Of a DNA stretch of 64,000 nucleotides, positions 1 through 12,131 are shown piece after piece. Numbering within the stretch: position 1 is the first letter of the stretch; each line of letters starts with the position of its first letter. The DNA comes from Cricetomys ansorgei (taxonomy: Eukaryota > Chordata > Mammalia > Rodentia > Nesomyidae). The stretch covers positions 6,778,501 through 6,842,500 of the forward strand of contig JAMJFZ010001258.1 in the NCBI GenBank assembly GCA_026225945.1. The letters are read 5' to 3'. The translations under genes and the position numbers were made by a program. The notes below the pieces were generated by a model that saw nothing but the letters and a program-made list of their open reading frames with translations, did no database searches and was not told the DNA's origin.

Positions 1-1214
1 TTTTCCTTGGGATAGCTTTAAAATATCTGAGATCTGTCCCTGAGTTGTGCACAGTTGGCAATTTCCTCCAATAAAGCTCATTTCTTTTCATGCTGACTAG
101 GAATATAGTTTGATTTTCCCCATCCCCATCCCCATCTTCCCTAAACATTTCCAGAAGAGGGAGCCTGACATCCTGCAGAGCAGAGCAGAAGACAAATAAG
201 AAAAGCCTGGCTATTGAACAGAGCTCAGCACAGCTTCCCAAGGAAAGCAAAGCAGAAGGGTAGAACACATCTCAGTGATTTTCCCCTGTTTTCTTTCCTG
301 AAGTTCCCCCAGACAGTGCAAGTCCCCGAGAGGGCTCTGGGGAGGAAGCATTGGGCATCTGCTTGGAAAGCATCAGCAGCACCTCACAACTGTGCCAGAA
401 AGGAAGCCCAAAGCTGTGCAGAATGGAGCTGACACACATTCCGGAGTGAGGGGAGGAAGGCGCTCTGCCATCGGTAGGAGCAAGACAGGAGCCACACCAA
501 GGCTCTATCATATTCTCAGCCCTCAAAACTGGTGAAGCCCTAAGACAGTCTCACCAGTAAGAGAAGCCACAAAGGCAAGAACGAGATATCCCCAGGATCC
601 TTCATGCAGACCCCAAACCACTGTCTCAGAATACTGGATTGCTTTCTGTCAAACCTGATTCAGTTCCGAAAGACCAAGGATCAAGCCCCTATTGTAAAAG
701 TGATTTTGCTTCACTTCACCCCTGCCAGCCCCCATCATCCCATCTACCCTTCTATCAAGGAATCCAAACAGGCAAATAAAACCTGAAACTATTTCACAGC
801 AAAGGGAGCTGTTGCTACAGGAGAACAGAAACCCTGGAGCTGTCCTTGGTGCTAGGTCAGCAACTGCTGAGCCCAGGCATGCGGGTGGGGCGTGTTCCCC
901 ACTGTTCTGTCTATGTATGTTTCTGCCAGTACCTCAGTTGTCCAGACCATCATCGCTCTTCCAATCCCATAATCCAATTTGATGCCTTTAACCACATCCA
1001 CTCTCAATCCCATAATTCCCTGTAGGCCTGCCCATGGCCTCCATGAACTAAACTCCATCTCTTCATTATAATTAAAATCTCCTACCTGAAGACCAGCCTA
1101 GCTCTACCTCAGATCACTGAATGCAACATGAATACATCTACACTTCATTCTGAGAGAAATGAGAGGCCACCGAAGGGCTTGGAATAGAGAAGTAATAGCG
1201 CTTTTGGCCTCTAG
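1..1214. other. Unique-looking DNA, nothing recognised
   Basis: Both strands were read and only short chance ORFs (largest 84 codons) were seen. There is no SINE, LINE or LTR signature that I recognise, and no CpG-rich promoter-like segment. Confidence 0.5.
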
Positions 1215-1303
1215 AAAACATGGTACCCTCAGGCAAGGGATGTAGGGGGAGGTAAGAGAAAAACATGGTACCCTCAGGCAAGGGATGTGGGGGAGAATGT
1301 AAG
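1215..1303. repeat. 45-bp tandem duplication, two copies
   Basis: The word acatggtaccctcaggcaag occurs twice, 45 bp apart, followed each time by a G-rich stretch and then aagag. The copies differ at a few positions in the G-rich part. It is a small local tandem duplication with no assigned function. Confidence 0.8.
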
Positions 1304-4300
1304 AGATCAGTGCGTGAACCCAAGCAGACTATAACAGACTGAAGATAAGATGGTAGCTTCAAGAAATATTTAGGCACTAGAACAAGCAAATGTGAATACA
1401 GAAGATGTGACTTATGTGAAGAAGAAAGAAGTCAAAATAACCCTAGTGTTTCTGGCTGGACAATAGGCAGGATGTAACTGTTGGATATTGAGCTGGGCAC
1501 ACCAGACCACCAACAAATGTTAAGAGGAAAGGTGTCAGATTTAATTCTGTGTGTACAGAGTTCTGGTAATATGCCCTCCAACATAGGCACTGATCACAGG
1601 CATGTGACTCAGAGGCAGTATTCCTCAAAGGGGATCCAGGAAAGAATTTCCAATGAGCCCAATACTAAATGCATTAGAACATGTCTCTTTAAAGCAATCA
1701 ACAAGTAATAGGATAATAAGAAATACACACGTAGAAGCATGTGTGTCATGAAAAGCCAAGAGGAGAGAATATTTTTCTAAACAGTGACCCATGGTGTCAA
1801 ATTATCATTCAAGAATAGACTTAAAAGGCATAAGCCTAACGGCCAACAGACCTCAGGCAACCTGCACCCAGGCTGCTTCCCAGTGCACGGAACAGGTGAG
1901 AGGGAAGCAATCAGGCGGCTGAGGAGCTGGAAGAGTGAACAGATACAATCTTTTCACAAGTTGGCTTTTAGAAGGAAGAAAAAGCCAGAGGAGTGGGCCG
2001 GGGACACTGTGGAGAGTTTTATTTTTGTTGTGAAGATAGAAATACTCAAATATATTTAGAGGCTGAGTGCATTGAGCCAGTTGAGATGTTAAAGATGAGA
2101 AAGGAGCTAACTGGCAAACAGAAACCTTGAGGAGGCTGGAGTGGAGCTGGAATCAGGGGTACAAAGAGCTCTTCCCTGCAGAGAGGAGCACAGAGGTCAG
2201 AACACCCTGAATGCATCCAAGCACTGAGTGCTGAGAGGTTAGGGAGCTCTTGCCAAAACTGCCTTAGACACCTACGATCACACAGCCTGGCACCAGCACT
2301 TCACCATCCAAAATAACGAGACTTGTTCCATCAGGAAAACTGGAACATGTCAGTGGGTGTTAGGAGGAAGCAAGTTTTCGCTCAAGAAAGGAAGAAACCT
2401 TTTCTACAACTGGAGTTCTCTAGGAAGCAATGGCTGCTCTTGTGAGACCTGTCAGAGGCAGTATTCAAGTAAAGAAGGGTGTCAGAGCCTTCCGGGCCAT
2501 AGAGCCCACTCTTGCACCTTAAAGAAATCTGACTTACAGGTGCCTGAAGACGCCATCACCACTGCAGCCAGAATGTTCTAGGCTCTTTATCACCCAACAT
2601 CCCCAGATCTGTGCCTATCACACTCCAACCAGAATGCCGTCCAGCCTGCCTCCCTCTGTGGCACAGTGTGTTTCATCTCCCTCTGCCATGCTTCTTGCCT
2701 GCTGTGTTCGTTCTCACCCATAGTTTAGGGCGACCTCCATGGAGCTGTCCATGGCTGCTCTATAATCCTCATCTTCCCGTTTCTGACCCAGAGCATAACT
2801 TAGACATGGTATGTACAGCCTCTCATTTGCCACTGATGTAATCTGCCTCTACTTCAAGTCTCCCCAAGTAAACTGAGCAGCCCATGCAAGCAACAGTGAT
2901 GCTTTCTTTTTTCTTTTCTTTTCCTATCTCAGGCCTGTTTCACTGATGGACAATCCTAAAGACACAGTGCAATCCCTCCACTAACTTTCCCATGCTTTCG
3001 CTCTCAGAATGCTCCACCCTGGTAGAGATGGGAAGTGCCCTTTTCAGCAAACTCAAGAGACTCCCTCCTGTCATTGGCTTTCCTAAATTATCTCTAACCA
3101 GATTATCCTCCTACAGAGCACAGAATCCTCCACGGAGACCTGGATGGATGGGTGCTGGCCCAGGTCTTTGGCTAATTGCTCTCATCCTCTTCCGTCACAA
3201 GTAAGGAATTATTCTTCCAAAGAAGAATAGTCCTGGAAAAACGTTAGTGTGACTCATGCAGGAGTAGGGCGGGGGACTCGCAAGGAATGGGGAGGGGAAA
3301 GACGGAGCATGCACAGTGCTTATGGAGCCACAGTGTAAGGAGCATTAGCCAATTTAGACAATTATACAGCTGAAGAATTAAATAACATCCCAGTGGTAGG
3401 AGGGCATGTAAACAGAACCCACAACACCGCCCTGTGAGCCAAGAGAAAAGCAAACTCAGCCAGTGTGGTGAACAGCCTTGCACCCATCTGCCCAGCACCC
3501 TTTTTGCTTTTTCCTTTATAAAAGAACTCCTCCTTCCCATGAGAAATGTATTTTCAGTAGAAATCAGCTCTGATTGAACCAGGCATAGAATATGCTATCC
3601 CTCAGCCTGACTTCTTGAACCCAAGAAGAGAATAGCAGCCAACTGATTGAATTCAGGAGAGGAACAACACCCAACACAGCTCATCCTAATTTAGACTGAG
3701 CACTAAGACAGAGACACAGCAAGAAGTCAGTCTGTCTTCCTCTTGAATTATGAACTTGGACATGCTAACTTGGCCCTTCCAGAAGCCACCTTTCCTTTCA
3801 AATGAAAAAATCTCTACAGAAGAACACAGGCAACATACTAAGAGGAACAGAGCCAAGAGATAGAGAGAGCAGAGCTTTTGACAAATTTCTTAAGCCCTGG
3901 GTTCACCATGCCTGAAGCCTGTAAACTCAACACTTATAGAAGACAAAAGCCTTCTACCCTCCTTCTCAAATTAGAGTCGGGTTCCCAGTGTTCTGATTTG
4001 TCTTGTGTATGTAGAGACTTACCTAATAGAACCACTGAGACAAGGAGCCGATGCTCTTTGGGAGTAGATGCCAGGCATCAGAGACAGATGTGTAAACCAG
4101 AGTTATCACTTCCTGAAGCATCAGTTCAGCAGGATTTTCAACCTGAATAATGACAGCAGCCTAACAAATTACGCTAAAGCAAAGGGAACCATAAGAGAAA
4201 GGCTCCAAAAGGAAGACTGGACAAGAAATGCCAGACTTCCCTTGACATAAAGGCTAGATTTCAAGGCAGCTGGAAGCAGCCATGATTCTGCAAGAAACTC

Positions 4301-4399
4301 AGAACCAACTTTGCACCTTGATTCTGACTCTGCAGACCTTGCAGGCACCTTCATTTAATCCCAGAATTTGGCTTCCAAGTCCTTGCTTGGAACTCTGTG
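1304..4399. other. Mostly unique DNA, nothing recognised
   Basis: No clear interspersed repeat or gene is seen across 3 kb. A pyrimidine-rich tract lies near 2905-2930. ORFs are at most about 98 codons, without known domains. Old, unrecognised repeats may be present. Confidence 0.4.
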
Positions 4400-4760
4400 A
4401 CAGATTGTCAACTGACAAAATCCAGACCCATCAAGGAGACAAAACTCTATGTCTGTGAAAGAATTTCTGAGTTAGATTAATTGAAGTGGGAAGTCCCACC
4501 CCAAACATAGGTAGTATTCCATGTCCTGGGGGCCTGGACTGCGTCCAGAAGGGAAAGTGAGCTGAGCACCAGCATGCATCTCTCTCCCTGCCTTCCTTTT
4601 CTGACTGCAGATACAGTGTGACCCTCTGCCTCACGCTCCTGCCGCCCTGACTTCTGAAGGACTCTACCCGCAAACTGTAAGCCGAATTAAACTTTTCCTT
4701 TCTTAAGTTGCTTTTGTCAGGTATTCCATGACAACAAAAGGGAAGTAACTAATACAAACT
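4400..4760 (+). repeat. Rodent interspersed repeat of the gtcaacttga / aagttgcttttgtcaggtat type
   Basis: It opens with gattgtcaactgac and closes with a stretch like taagccaaataaac...aagttgcttttgtcaggtat...agtaactaatacaaac. This arrangement is common in muroid genomes. I recognise the pattern but cannot give its library name. Related full or partial copies lie near 8925 (-), 32690 (+), 37660 (+), 45262/48796 (+), 50550 (-), 56260 (-) and 61010 (+). Confidence 0.7.
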
Positions 4761-6039
4761 CTGATTGCCAGGTTGAGAATTCCCACAACTGCTTTCTGAA
4801 AAAAGGACTGGAGTACAGAGCCATAGATACCACAACTTACTCTCATCGAGGTCTCCTAAAGCATTGTCTTCCACTTACCTCCTAGGAAGAATGCCAGTAA
4901 GGCATCCACAACTCTCTGGAGGGCAGAGAATCACGCTATTAATCAGGGAGAAAAATCCATACCTTCAAGGTGATTTATGCAGAGACTACATCTCCCTGGG
5001 GTGGGCACTTACACAGACTCGCTCTTGCAAGGATTCTCTGGGCAGAGCTGGCATCTGTGCAAAACTGACCTAGCACACTAAATTCCCCTGTGCACTCGCC
5101 ATCGGAAATCCTTGAAGTGCTGGAGATGGAGCACAGTTCATCCCCCTGGTGTCAGCAGGAGCAAGGAGGTAGTGCATTGTGGGAGTTTCTGATAGAGTCA
5201 GCAGATAACAGTATGTGAGAAGGGCAAGCCTTTATCTTGCTGACTGCTGAAGTTTCACTGGTGACTTTGCATTCTCTCTCAAACCCACAAACTAGAGCAA
5301 TGTAGGAATTCTTGGCCTTGGCTCTCTGTTTGAGTCGTTGGGGTCATCCTAAATGCTTTTGATCTCTATGTCCCGCCTACACCAAGAAAAAATTCTGTTA
5401 AATCATCCCAGGCAGAACTGAGAACCACCGAACCAAGAAAGCAGCATCTTGTATGCACATCCTGTCAGTCCTGAGGTACCCGAGACAGAGGAAGCAATGG
5501 GTGAAGGGCCTCTTTTGCAGCCCTTCCCTGCATCCACCAGACACCTGGACTTCCACCTAACATTAAGATCAGCCTCACCAAAAGTTGAAGAGCACAGGAT
5601 TTGAACAGGAAAGCAGTAGAGGAAAAACAAACAGGATCCCAGTTGCTTAGGAACTGTTTGAGATCCTTCAAGACAACGGCAGCTGGACAGACAACTAAAC
5701 AGGGGCCCTCGAGGCCAGAAACACTGGCAGAGTGGAGAATGGGGTTGAAACTCAGCCGCCCTGCTCCTAGTCATGGTAGATGGGCGGCTGTCAGCCTTCA
5801 GGTTACTATAGGGCATCTTAGCCGCTGCTGCTGGAACTACAAAGAAATCACCCGACATATAAAGAGAGAATCGGGCTTCTGAGAGAGATGAGCTCCACGG
5901 TGCTCCTTCAATGACCTGAAAAATATCCGCTTCTTCATCCAAATGGACACATGAGCAAGGCAGCTGATGTCACCTCTGCCAACTGAACAGGCATCATCGT
6001 GGGAATCACATAGCTTGGTGAAGAGAACCTTGCTCCAGA
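4761..6039. other. Unique DNA with the longest non-repetitive ORF of the window (no recognised product)
   Basis: A 179-codon minus-strand ORF spans 5403-5942. It starts MDEEADIFQVIE, is Ser/Cys/Phe rich, and shows no domain, signal peptide or family I recognise. No splice or promoter context supports it, and an open frame of this length is expected by chance somewhere in 64 kb. I treat it as non-coding unless conservation says otherwise. Confidence 0.4.
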
Positions 6040-6165
6040 ATTCAGATCAGGTCTGACTTTGGACAAGTTCTCACCTTATCTGTGGCTCGGTTTTCTCACC
6101 TACAAATTGGAGTTGGACGTTAAAGAGTTAAAGAATCTCATAATCTCCAAGTGGTACTATCATGT
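6040..6165 (+). repeat. MIR SINE fragment
   Basis: The stretch tctgactttggacaagttct...cggttttctcacctacaaat follows the MIR core order (ctgtgtgaccttgggcaagt...ctcagtttcctcatctgtaaaat). It is an old tRNA-derived mammalian SINE, heavily diverged. Confidence 0.65.
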
Positions 6166-6663
6166 CAGCTCTTATAGAGACTGAAAATAAAAGCTCATAA
6201 TTTAAGTCTCTCTGGAACTGCGTCTGTCTACTCCTAGCCCCCAAAAGGAGAACACGTTGTCCGTAGTCCAGTCGGTAACTTGACTGACTTGCACGCTGGT
6301 ATATGGCAGTTTATAGTATTGAACGCTGACATTTAACATTCAGCACTCAGAGGGCTATGTTCACAGTACAGCTGTGCAAATCATGAGGCCAGCCTTCAAG
6401 AGCCGGTCTCATAATGGGAGAGATCAAATAGATACAAGATAAAAGGACCCCAAAGGATAAACATCCGGAGGGGGGAGGATGTACGTGGCAAGTCCATGAA
6501 GGAAGGAAGTGTTACAGGAAAACCAACACGGAAGCTTCAAGAAGAGCTGAGATTTGAGACCCATGCTGAATGACACCTCGAAATGCAACCACTACACTAC
6601 CATGATGCTCCACACCAGTCCTCTTGAGGGAAACTTTCAAAGCTAGAATATGAACCGCTGAAA
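6166..6663. other. No recognised feature
   Basis: The sequence looks unique, with no ORF of note and no repeat family recognised. Confidence 0.4.
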
Positions 6664-6690
6664 GGCAATTGCCATTTGTGGCAATTGCCA
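6664..6690. repeat. Paired ggcaattgcc palindromes
   Basis: The 10-bp palindrome ggcaattgcc occurs at 6664-6673 and 6680-6689. The second sits within the 12-bp palindrome tggcaattgcca at 6679-6690. No function is assigned; the TG-rich block begins about 30 bp further on. Confidence 0.8.
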
Positions 6691-6718
6691 CAAAATTTTA
6701 GGGTCCTTTGTAGATTGT

Positions 6719-7051
6719 TGTGTGTATTTATGTATGTATGTGTGTGTTCATGTATGTTTGTATATGTGTGTTCATGTATGTATGTATGTGTGTGTGTGTT
6801 CATGTATGTATGTATGTGTGTGTTCATGTATGTATGTATGTATGTGTGTTCATGTATGCGTGTGTGCTCATGTATATGTGTATGTGTGCATTCACGTATG
6901 TGTGTGTGTTCATGTATGTGTATGTCGTGTGTGTATGTATGTGTGTGTTCATGTATGTGTGTATGTGTGTGTTCATGTATGTGTATGTCGTATGTGTATG
7001 TGTGTGTGTGTTCATGTACATATGTATGTGTGTGTTCATGTATGTGTGCAT
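6719..7051. repeat. TG/TGTA-rich microsatellite-like block
   Basis: About 330 bp of alternating tgtg and tgta runs is punctuated roughly every 20-40 bp by gttcatgtatg. It generates long spurious Cys/Val/Met-rich frames (up to 176 codons), which are low-complexity artefacts rather than genes. It directly abuts a B4-type SINE on the right. Confidence 0.92.
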
Positions 7052-7084
7052 GGGTAGGCTAGAAGTCAATGTCCTTAATCACTC

Positions 7085-7312
7085 TGTACCTTATTTTTTG
7101 AGGCAGGGTCTCTCACTGAACCTGGTGCTCATGACTTGGCTCAGTTGGCTATCCAGAGAGCTTCCAGGATCCACCTGGCTCTGCCTAGCCAGCACTGAAG
7201 CTACAGGTGTGCACAGCCTCTTCCATCCTCACACAGTGCTAGGGATCTGAACTTGGACCTCAGGCTTGCATAGTAGGTGTTCTCCACACTGAGCCGCCTC
7301 TCTATCTCCATA
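7085..7312 (-). repeat. B4-family SINE, antisense
   Basis: Reading on the plus strand: ttttgaggcagggtctctca, ctgaacctggtgctcatgac, a gcactgaagctacaggtgtg-like middle and a gatctgaacttggacctcag-like end. This is the reverse complement of a rodent B4 (ID/B1 fusion) SINE. Confidence 0.75.
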
Positions 7313-8667
7313 GTCAAAAATCTCTGATGATCCCATCATCAGAGACTTCCCCCTGAAGCCCTGTCAGATCCAAATTCTCAGTGAGGAGGTTTGAATTTGC
7401 AGGAGTTGGAGACTAGTGTCCTAGCTACTGTTGGATGTGATGCAGAGCCGTTAGGCCCAACTACAGATGGTTTCTATACCCGCCAGCCCCACAACTCTCT
7501 ATATAGTGGGCGTGTGCCAGGAGGAAGGTAATTCTCATGGCCAAACAGCCTGTGGGTCACCTAGACAACATTCCCCAACTTGTCCTGTGCCTGCTTCTCC
7601 TGGAGCTTCTGGCAACCGATCACCTCGTCTCTCTAGGTTGTTCTCAGTCTTATTCCAGGTCCCTCTAATCAACCCCACTGGGCACCACTCTGCAGGCTGC
7701 TGCTCCTGCACCATTCCTGATGTTCTTCTAATGAGAGTCCTATAGAGATCGTACAGTGCACAGTGGCTACCTTAGCTACCAAATGAGCCGTGAGGCATGG
7801 GAAAGAGTCAACCAAGTCCTGGGCTCCCACTGTTTACGCTCGCTGATTCTTTGGTGAAGAGAGTAGATCCCATGTGAGACACCCAGATGTTTCATGAACG
7901 GCACCTAGGCCCCAGGCAACCAAATCAGTAATGATTACACGCTGTCTTGTGGGAGGAGCCCGTGAGAACATCACTGGGGCTCCCAGGACTCCTGACTAAT
8001 CTCAGCCCTGTTTCAGCAAACACCGTTCTCCTTTGAAGACAAGCATAATATAAACGTGGAAGACCGCAAGGGCAATAAAAGTAAGCTGCGGCTTGCTGTA
8101 GCGTGGCCGTAATCACTTGACAGCACTTGTGGTCGGTACTGTTTACAGCTGAGCGGACCAGAAGCAATTCGAGTGAAACTCCAGACCCACCCCCGCTCCC
8201 CCGGACATTACTGGGGTCTGCAGATGAAATCAGCTAGTCCTTTCTCTGTCAGGGTGGGAATCCTAAGAACCAGACTCACATCTCAGAGAAGATCCTGCCT
8301 CTTCCCCAGCTATTTGGCTCATTTCTGCTCACCATGCCAGGTTCAGCCCAGAGCACTTGCCTCTGCAGCCACTTCTGAATGACCACCATGACTCATTCAT
8401 GCCAGTGACCTCTCTGCTCTGACTTCTTCCGTATAGAGGAAGCCTAATTCCCTCTTCACAGGACGACCTCTCCAGATCATCCCGTTATCCCCCCGCCATC
8501 CAAAGTCTATTCTTACAGCTACTAGTAATCCAGAGCAGGCAGCTACACCAGCCAACAGCTTTCCTTTGGATGAACATCATCTCAGCTATCATCCAACTCA
8601 TCACTGTGGATGAGAAAGTCTCAGCTAATAAAAAGCCCTGTGGTGAGCCTTAGACTCTGGGGTGGAT
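7313..8667. other. Unique DNA, nothing recognised
   Basis: No repeat or gene signature was recognised. ORFs are up to 92 codons and have no identifiable homology. MIR-like sequence begins at the right end. Confidence 0.4.
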
Positions 8668-8752
8668 AGGGAGTCAAGTTCCAACCCAAGCAGTCTGTCT
8701 GCTAGCTGTGTGTTCAGGTAGTGACTTGTGCATCCAAAGCCTCAATTTGATG
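8668..8752 (+). repeat. MIR SINE fragment
   Basis: The stretch gttccaacccaagcagtctg...gctagctgtgtgttcaggta...aaagcctcaatttgatg keeps the MIR core order at low identity. Confidence 0.5.
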
Positions 8753-8924
8753 TTTATATTGGTTATAACAACAACATAGTGGAGAATTGAGTAGATCCCA
8801 AATAAAAGGACGTATTGGATAAGCTAGTCCATGATTAACACATTGTAACTATATACCTATATATTATCCTTTATCTGTAATTGACTGTTTTACTCACAGA
8901 AGTGAATAGACTGTTGATTTTTTA

Positions 8925-9195
8925 TTTCATTACTATGACAAATTACCCAAGAGAATGACTTAAAGGGAGAAAATGATCGTTTTGGCTCTTGGTTTCAGTA
9001 GGGCAGTCTGTAGTTGGCTGGTTTCATGTTTCTGAACCATGAGAAGTACATCACAGAGGCAATATGCTAGAGCACAGCTAGCTACCCACCCTCAGCAGCT
9101 GGAAAGCACAGTGAGGGGTTCCTGAAATGCACAGGCTTTCCAGAAATGGTGCCGCCACGCTCAGGGCGGGCCTTCTGCCCTTATTCAGTCATCAT
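8925..9195 (-). repeat. Antisense fragment of the gtcaacttga-type rodent repeat
   Basis: On the plus strand, tttcattactatgacaaatt (the reverse of the family's 3' end), ttttggctcttggtttcag and gaaatggtgccgccacgctc appear in the order expected for an antisense copy. Confidence 0.6.
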
Positions 9196-9279
9196 TGTAA
9201 GTGTCCTCTTTACTTTACTAATTTGTTAGGTATTTCTACAGTCAAATAAATTAACAACCAAAGTTAATCATTGTATTAC

Positions 9280-9620
9280 AGGGGCTAGTTTAGAGGTTAA
9301 AGGCCTTGCCAGGCAAGAATGAAGATGGGAGTTGAGATTCTCAGAACCCCCACAAATGTCAGGTGGCCTTGGCATTCCATAATCCCAGTATTCAGAAGAA
9401 GATTCTCAGAGCAAGCTGACTAGTTAAACTCTCCATAGCAGCAAGTTTTGAGAAAGGCCTTGACTCAGTGAAAAGCATGTAAAGTGATTAGGGAGGAACC
9501 CTAATGTCAGATTTAGGCTTCCATACATATGCTCACACACTCACATATACACCCACACAAATGTGCTCCCATGCACACATACACAAATACGCACATACAT
9601 GTGCATGCATTCATACATAC
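9280..9620 (+). repeat. B4-family SINE with CA-rich tail
   Basis: It begins ggggctagtttagaggttaa, a degenerate tRNA/ID-like head (cf. ggctgggaagatggctcagt). It continues through tggccttggcattccataat and ends in a (CA)/(CATA)-rich tail from about 9530. Confidence 0.65.
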
Positions 9621-9759
9621 CATGCACAAGGATATATGAACCCTCCAAAATAAAACATCACAAGGACCAAACCAAGTAATCAAAAAGACCTCCCATAGTA
9701 CAGCACAGATAAACTCTACTAGCTCTCTGGAGGCCACTGGTTACTAGTTTGCCATGAGT

Positions 9760-10110
9760 AGGTATACCAGTCACTTTACCTTACTGTAACAAGTACCTGA
9801 GATGAACCAGCTTAAAGAGGGAAAAGGTTTACATTGGGTCACATGTTTGGAGCTATCAATCCCTGGTCCAACGGTTGGTCTTGTTGCTTTCCAACTATAG
9901 TAAAGGGTTGGTGCCCACTTCATGGCAGCCAAGAAGCAAAGAGGAATGAAAGAGAGAGGGTTGGGGGGGTTCCAAAATTCCTTTAAAGGTGGCCAAAGAT
10001 GCCCCAGGGAGCCTTCGTGAAAGTGTATACCATCTCCCCAAAGTGCCAATCTGAAGACCAAGTCTTTAAAACATGAGCCTTTGGGGGACAGTCAAGATCC
10101 AACTACAGCA
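9760..10110 (-). repeat. Probable antisense gtcaacttga-type rodent repeat variant
   Basis: The order tcactttaccttactgtaac, aaaaggtttacattgggtca, catgagcctttgggggacag and caagatccaactacagca resembles a related rodent repeat read antisense. Divergence is high and assignment to a named family is uncertain. Confidence 0.45.
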
Positions 10111-10158
10111 ATGGCTGTAAGTTAATTAGGAAGATATTAAGAAAAACAGCAATATAGT

Positions 10159-10232
10159 TACATCATGATGTCAGGGGTCCTCTTATTGGACAAGCTACAT
10201 CATGATGTCAGGGGGTCTCTTATTGGACAAGC
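10159..10232. repeat. 37-bp tandem duplication, two copies
   Basis: Units 10159-10195 and 10196-10232 both read tacatcatgatgtcagggg...cttattggacaagc and differ by one adjusted base in the gggtcc/ggggtc part. Each contains the palindrome catcatgatg. Confidence 0.9.
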
Positions 10233-11806
10233 TCAGCACAGCAAAGAGAGAAAGAGAAGGGTATCGAGTTCTCTTCTGAGAGTGGCGGTAGAGTCAGGGA
10301 AGCTGGCAGACATGAGGCCTTCAGTAACGTCAGGATCACCCCCAGTTGCTCCAGTTGCTCCCCTGCTTCAGGCTGCAGGCAGCTGGACCACACCCCAGCA
10401 GTCTGTGACTCTTTGTTCCTCAGTTTCCTGAGAGTTGTCTATGGTGCATATTCTAAGTGTTCTGGTGGTTTTTAAACAGCGTGTTTTTCCTCTGTTGAAT
10501 CCTTTCCTGCTAAAATAAGGAAGGTGGCTTCCATTTTCAGATTCAACAGAGTCCCTTTGTCCTGGGGTTTCACCTTGCCGACAACAAAAGTAAAGCATAA
10601 ATGCACACATTTCAGGCCCAGTGGGAGCCCAGCCTTTACTGTGTGGATAGCTTGCTAAGGTCAGACATCAGCAGAGAGAAATCTTTCCAGCTGTCTGCTC
10701 CATTTAGGAAAATTTTGTTTAATTCCATTACCTTCCACCCATAGGACAAAGCACAAGAAAAAAGAAAAGAAAAAAAAAAAGCCTTATTTATTCTGTTAAG
10801 GAAAAGTAAAAGATTATCATGTCTGAGTACACCTCTCTTGGCAAGATGGAAATTCTCTTTGTGATTAATCACATCAAAAGAGCCTGGCCCCTCGCAGCTC
10901 AAGTTTCACAGTGTCAGCCTGATCTGATAAATGAGAGAATTTTCTGCTGAACATACAGGGATGAAACACACCGAGAAGAAAACTGCCTTGGGTGCTTTCC
11001 TTCCTTCCATCCACAAAGTGGGTTCATCCTCCTCTGCTCTCTTCTCTCCACGCAGTGCTTGACCTATGACCCCGAACCATCCTCTTTGTCTCCATCATCT
11101 ACCAGATTCTTCATATTGCACTTAAGGAAGTTTCTCCCTTCTGTCTGGCATCCTCATGCCCTGAGACACTTCTAATGGAGTTACACTGGCTGACTGCAGG
11201 CACAAACCTGTCCGGGACACTGGATGGGAAGGAGAAGCATCCAAACATTGCTGGCCACTGTCCTCATATAGCCTATACCTCCGACATAAGCCGTTACCTG
11301 GTTGCGCCTCGAAGGATGATGACAAGGAAAATTTGAGGGAGTAAGAGTGTAAATACCAGCTGAGTTTCATATATCCCGGTCACCATGGCAAAGAGGGTGG
11401 CACCCAGACCCCTGTGGAGATGACGGCTCTTAACCCTCTTAACGTGAGACAGAAGACAGAATGAAGATTTCTTATTCTATATTTATCTAGCTAGTACCTT
11501 GGATTGAATTGCTAAGTCTCTGAGGTCATCACAGCAAAGCCCAGAGGGCACAGCAAGCAATCAGAGGAGAAGGAACAGAGTTTCTCTAAGAAACTTTTAT
11601 CCCAGAAAGCCCAAGGCCAAGTTCTGTGGGGCTGTGATTTTGAACCTCATTAAAAATTATCTTGACTGATTTTTAAATTAATTAGCTAATTAGATTCAAT
11701 CACTGGTTACTTGATGCAAGGGAATAATTAACTCAATTGACTTCTGATCAGTATATAAGACTGAGTTAATTCAAGAAGGTTGCACTCAAGTATGCATGTG
11801 CTAGAC
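10233..11806. other. Mostly unique DNA; A-rich tract and AT-rich right end
   Basis: An A-rich run (aagaaaagaaaaaaaaaaag) lies at about 10760-10780 and an AT-rich stretch at about 11640-11760. No repeat family or gene is recognised. Confidence 0.4.
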
Positions 11807-12030
11807 CAGTGATTCTCAATCTGTGGGTCGTGACCCCTTTAGGAATTGAACAACCCTTTCACAGGGGTCGCCTAAGACCATCTTCATATCAAATATTCAC
11901 ATTATTATACGTAACAGTAGCAAAATTACAGTTATGAAGTAGCAACAAAAATAATTCTATGGTTGGGGATCACTACAACATGAAGAACTATATTAAAGGG
12001 TCACAACATTAGGAAGGATGAGAACCACTG
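11807..12030 (+). mobile_element. URR1-type hAT MITE with terminal inverted repeats
   Basis: It starts cagtgattctcaatctgtgg and ends ggatgagaaccactg, giving imperfect terminal inverted repeats of the CAGTGGTTCTCAAC type. Internal words gggtcgcctaagaccatc and gtagcaaaattacagttatg match the rodent URR1 element. The flanks tgctagac (11799-11806) and atctagac (12031-12038) agree at 6 of 8 positions, as expected for an aged 8-bp hAT target duplication. It is non-autonomous, with no transposase. Confidence 0.88.
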
Positions 12031-12106
12031 ATCTAGACGTATACACATAGTGGGTAATAAAAATAACCAACAATAGATTTAAATACATTGATTACAGAGA
12101 CAGAAA

Positions 12107-12131
12107 AAGAGAGAGAGAGAGAGAGAGAGAG
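12107..12131. repeat. (GA)n microsatellite
   Basis: A run of GA dinucleotides preceded by gacagaaaaagaga. Confidence 0.9.

Noticed and set aside
5403..5942. 179-codon minus ORF, longest outside simple repeats
   Set aside because: No recognisable domain, no promoter or splice context; length compatible with chance in 64 kb. Kept only as a note.
6676..7250. 176-codon Cys/Val/Met-rich ORF and overlapping frames
   Set aside because: Same cause: TG/TGTA simple repeat running into an antisense SINE.
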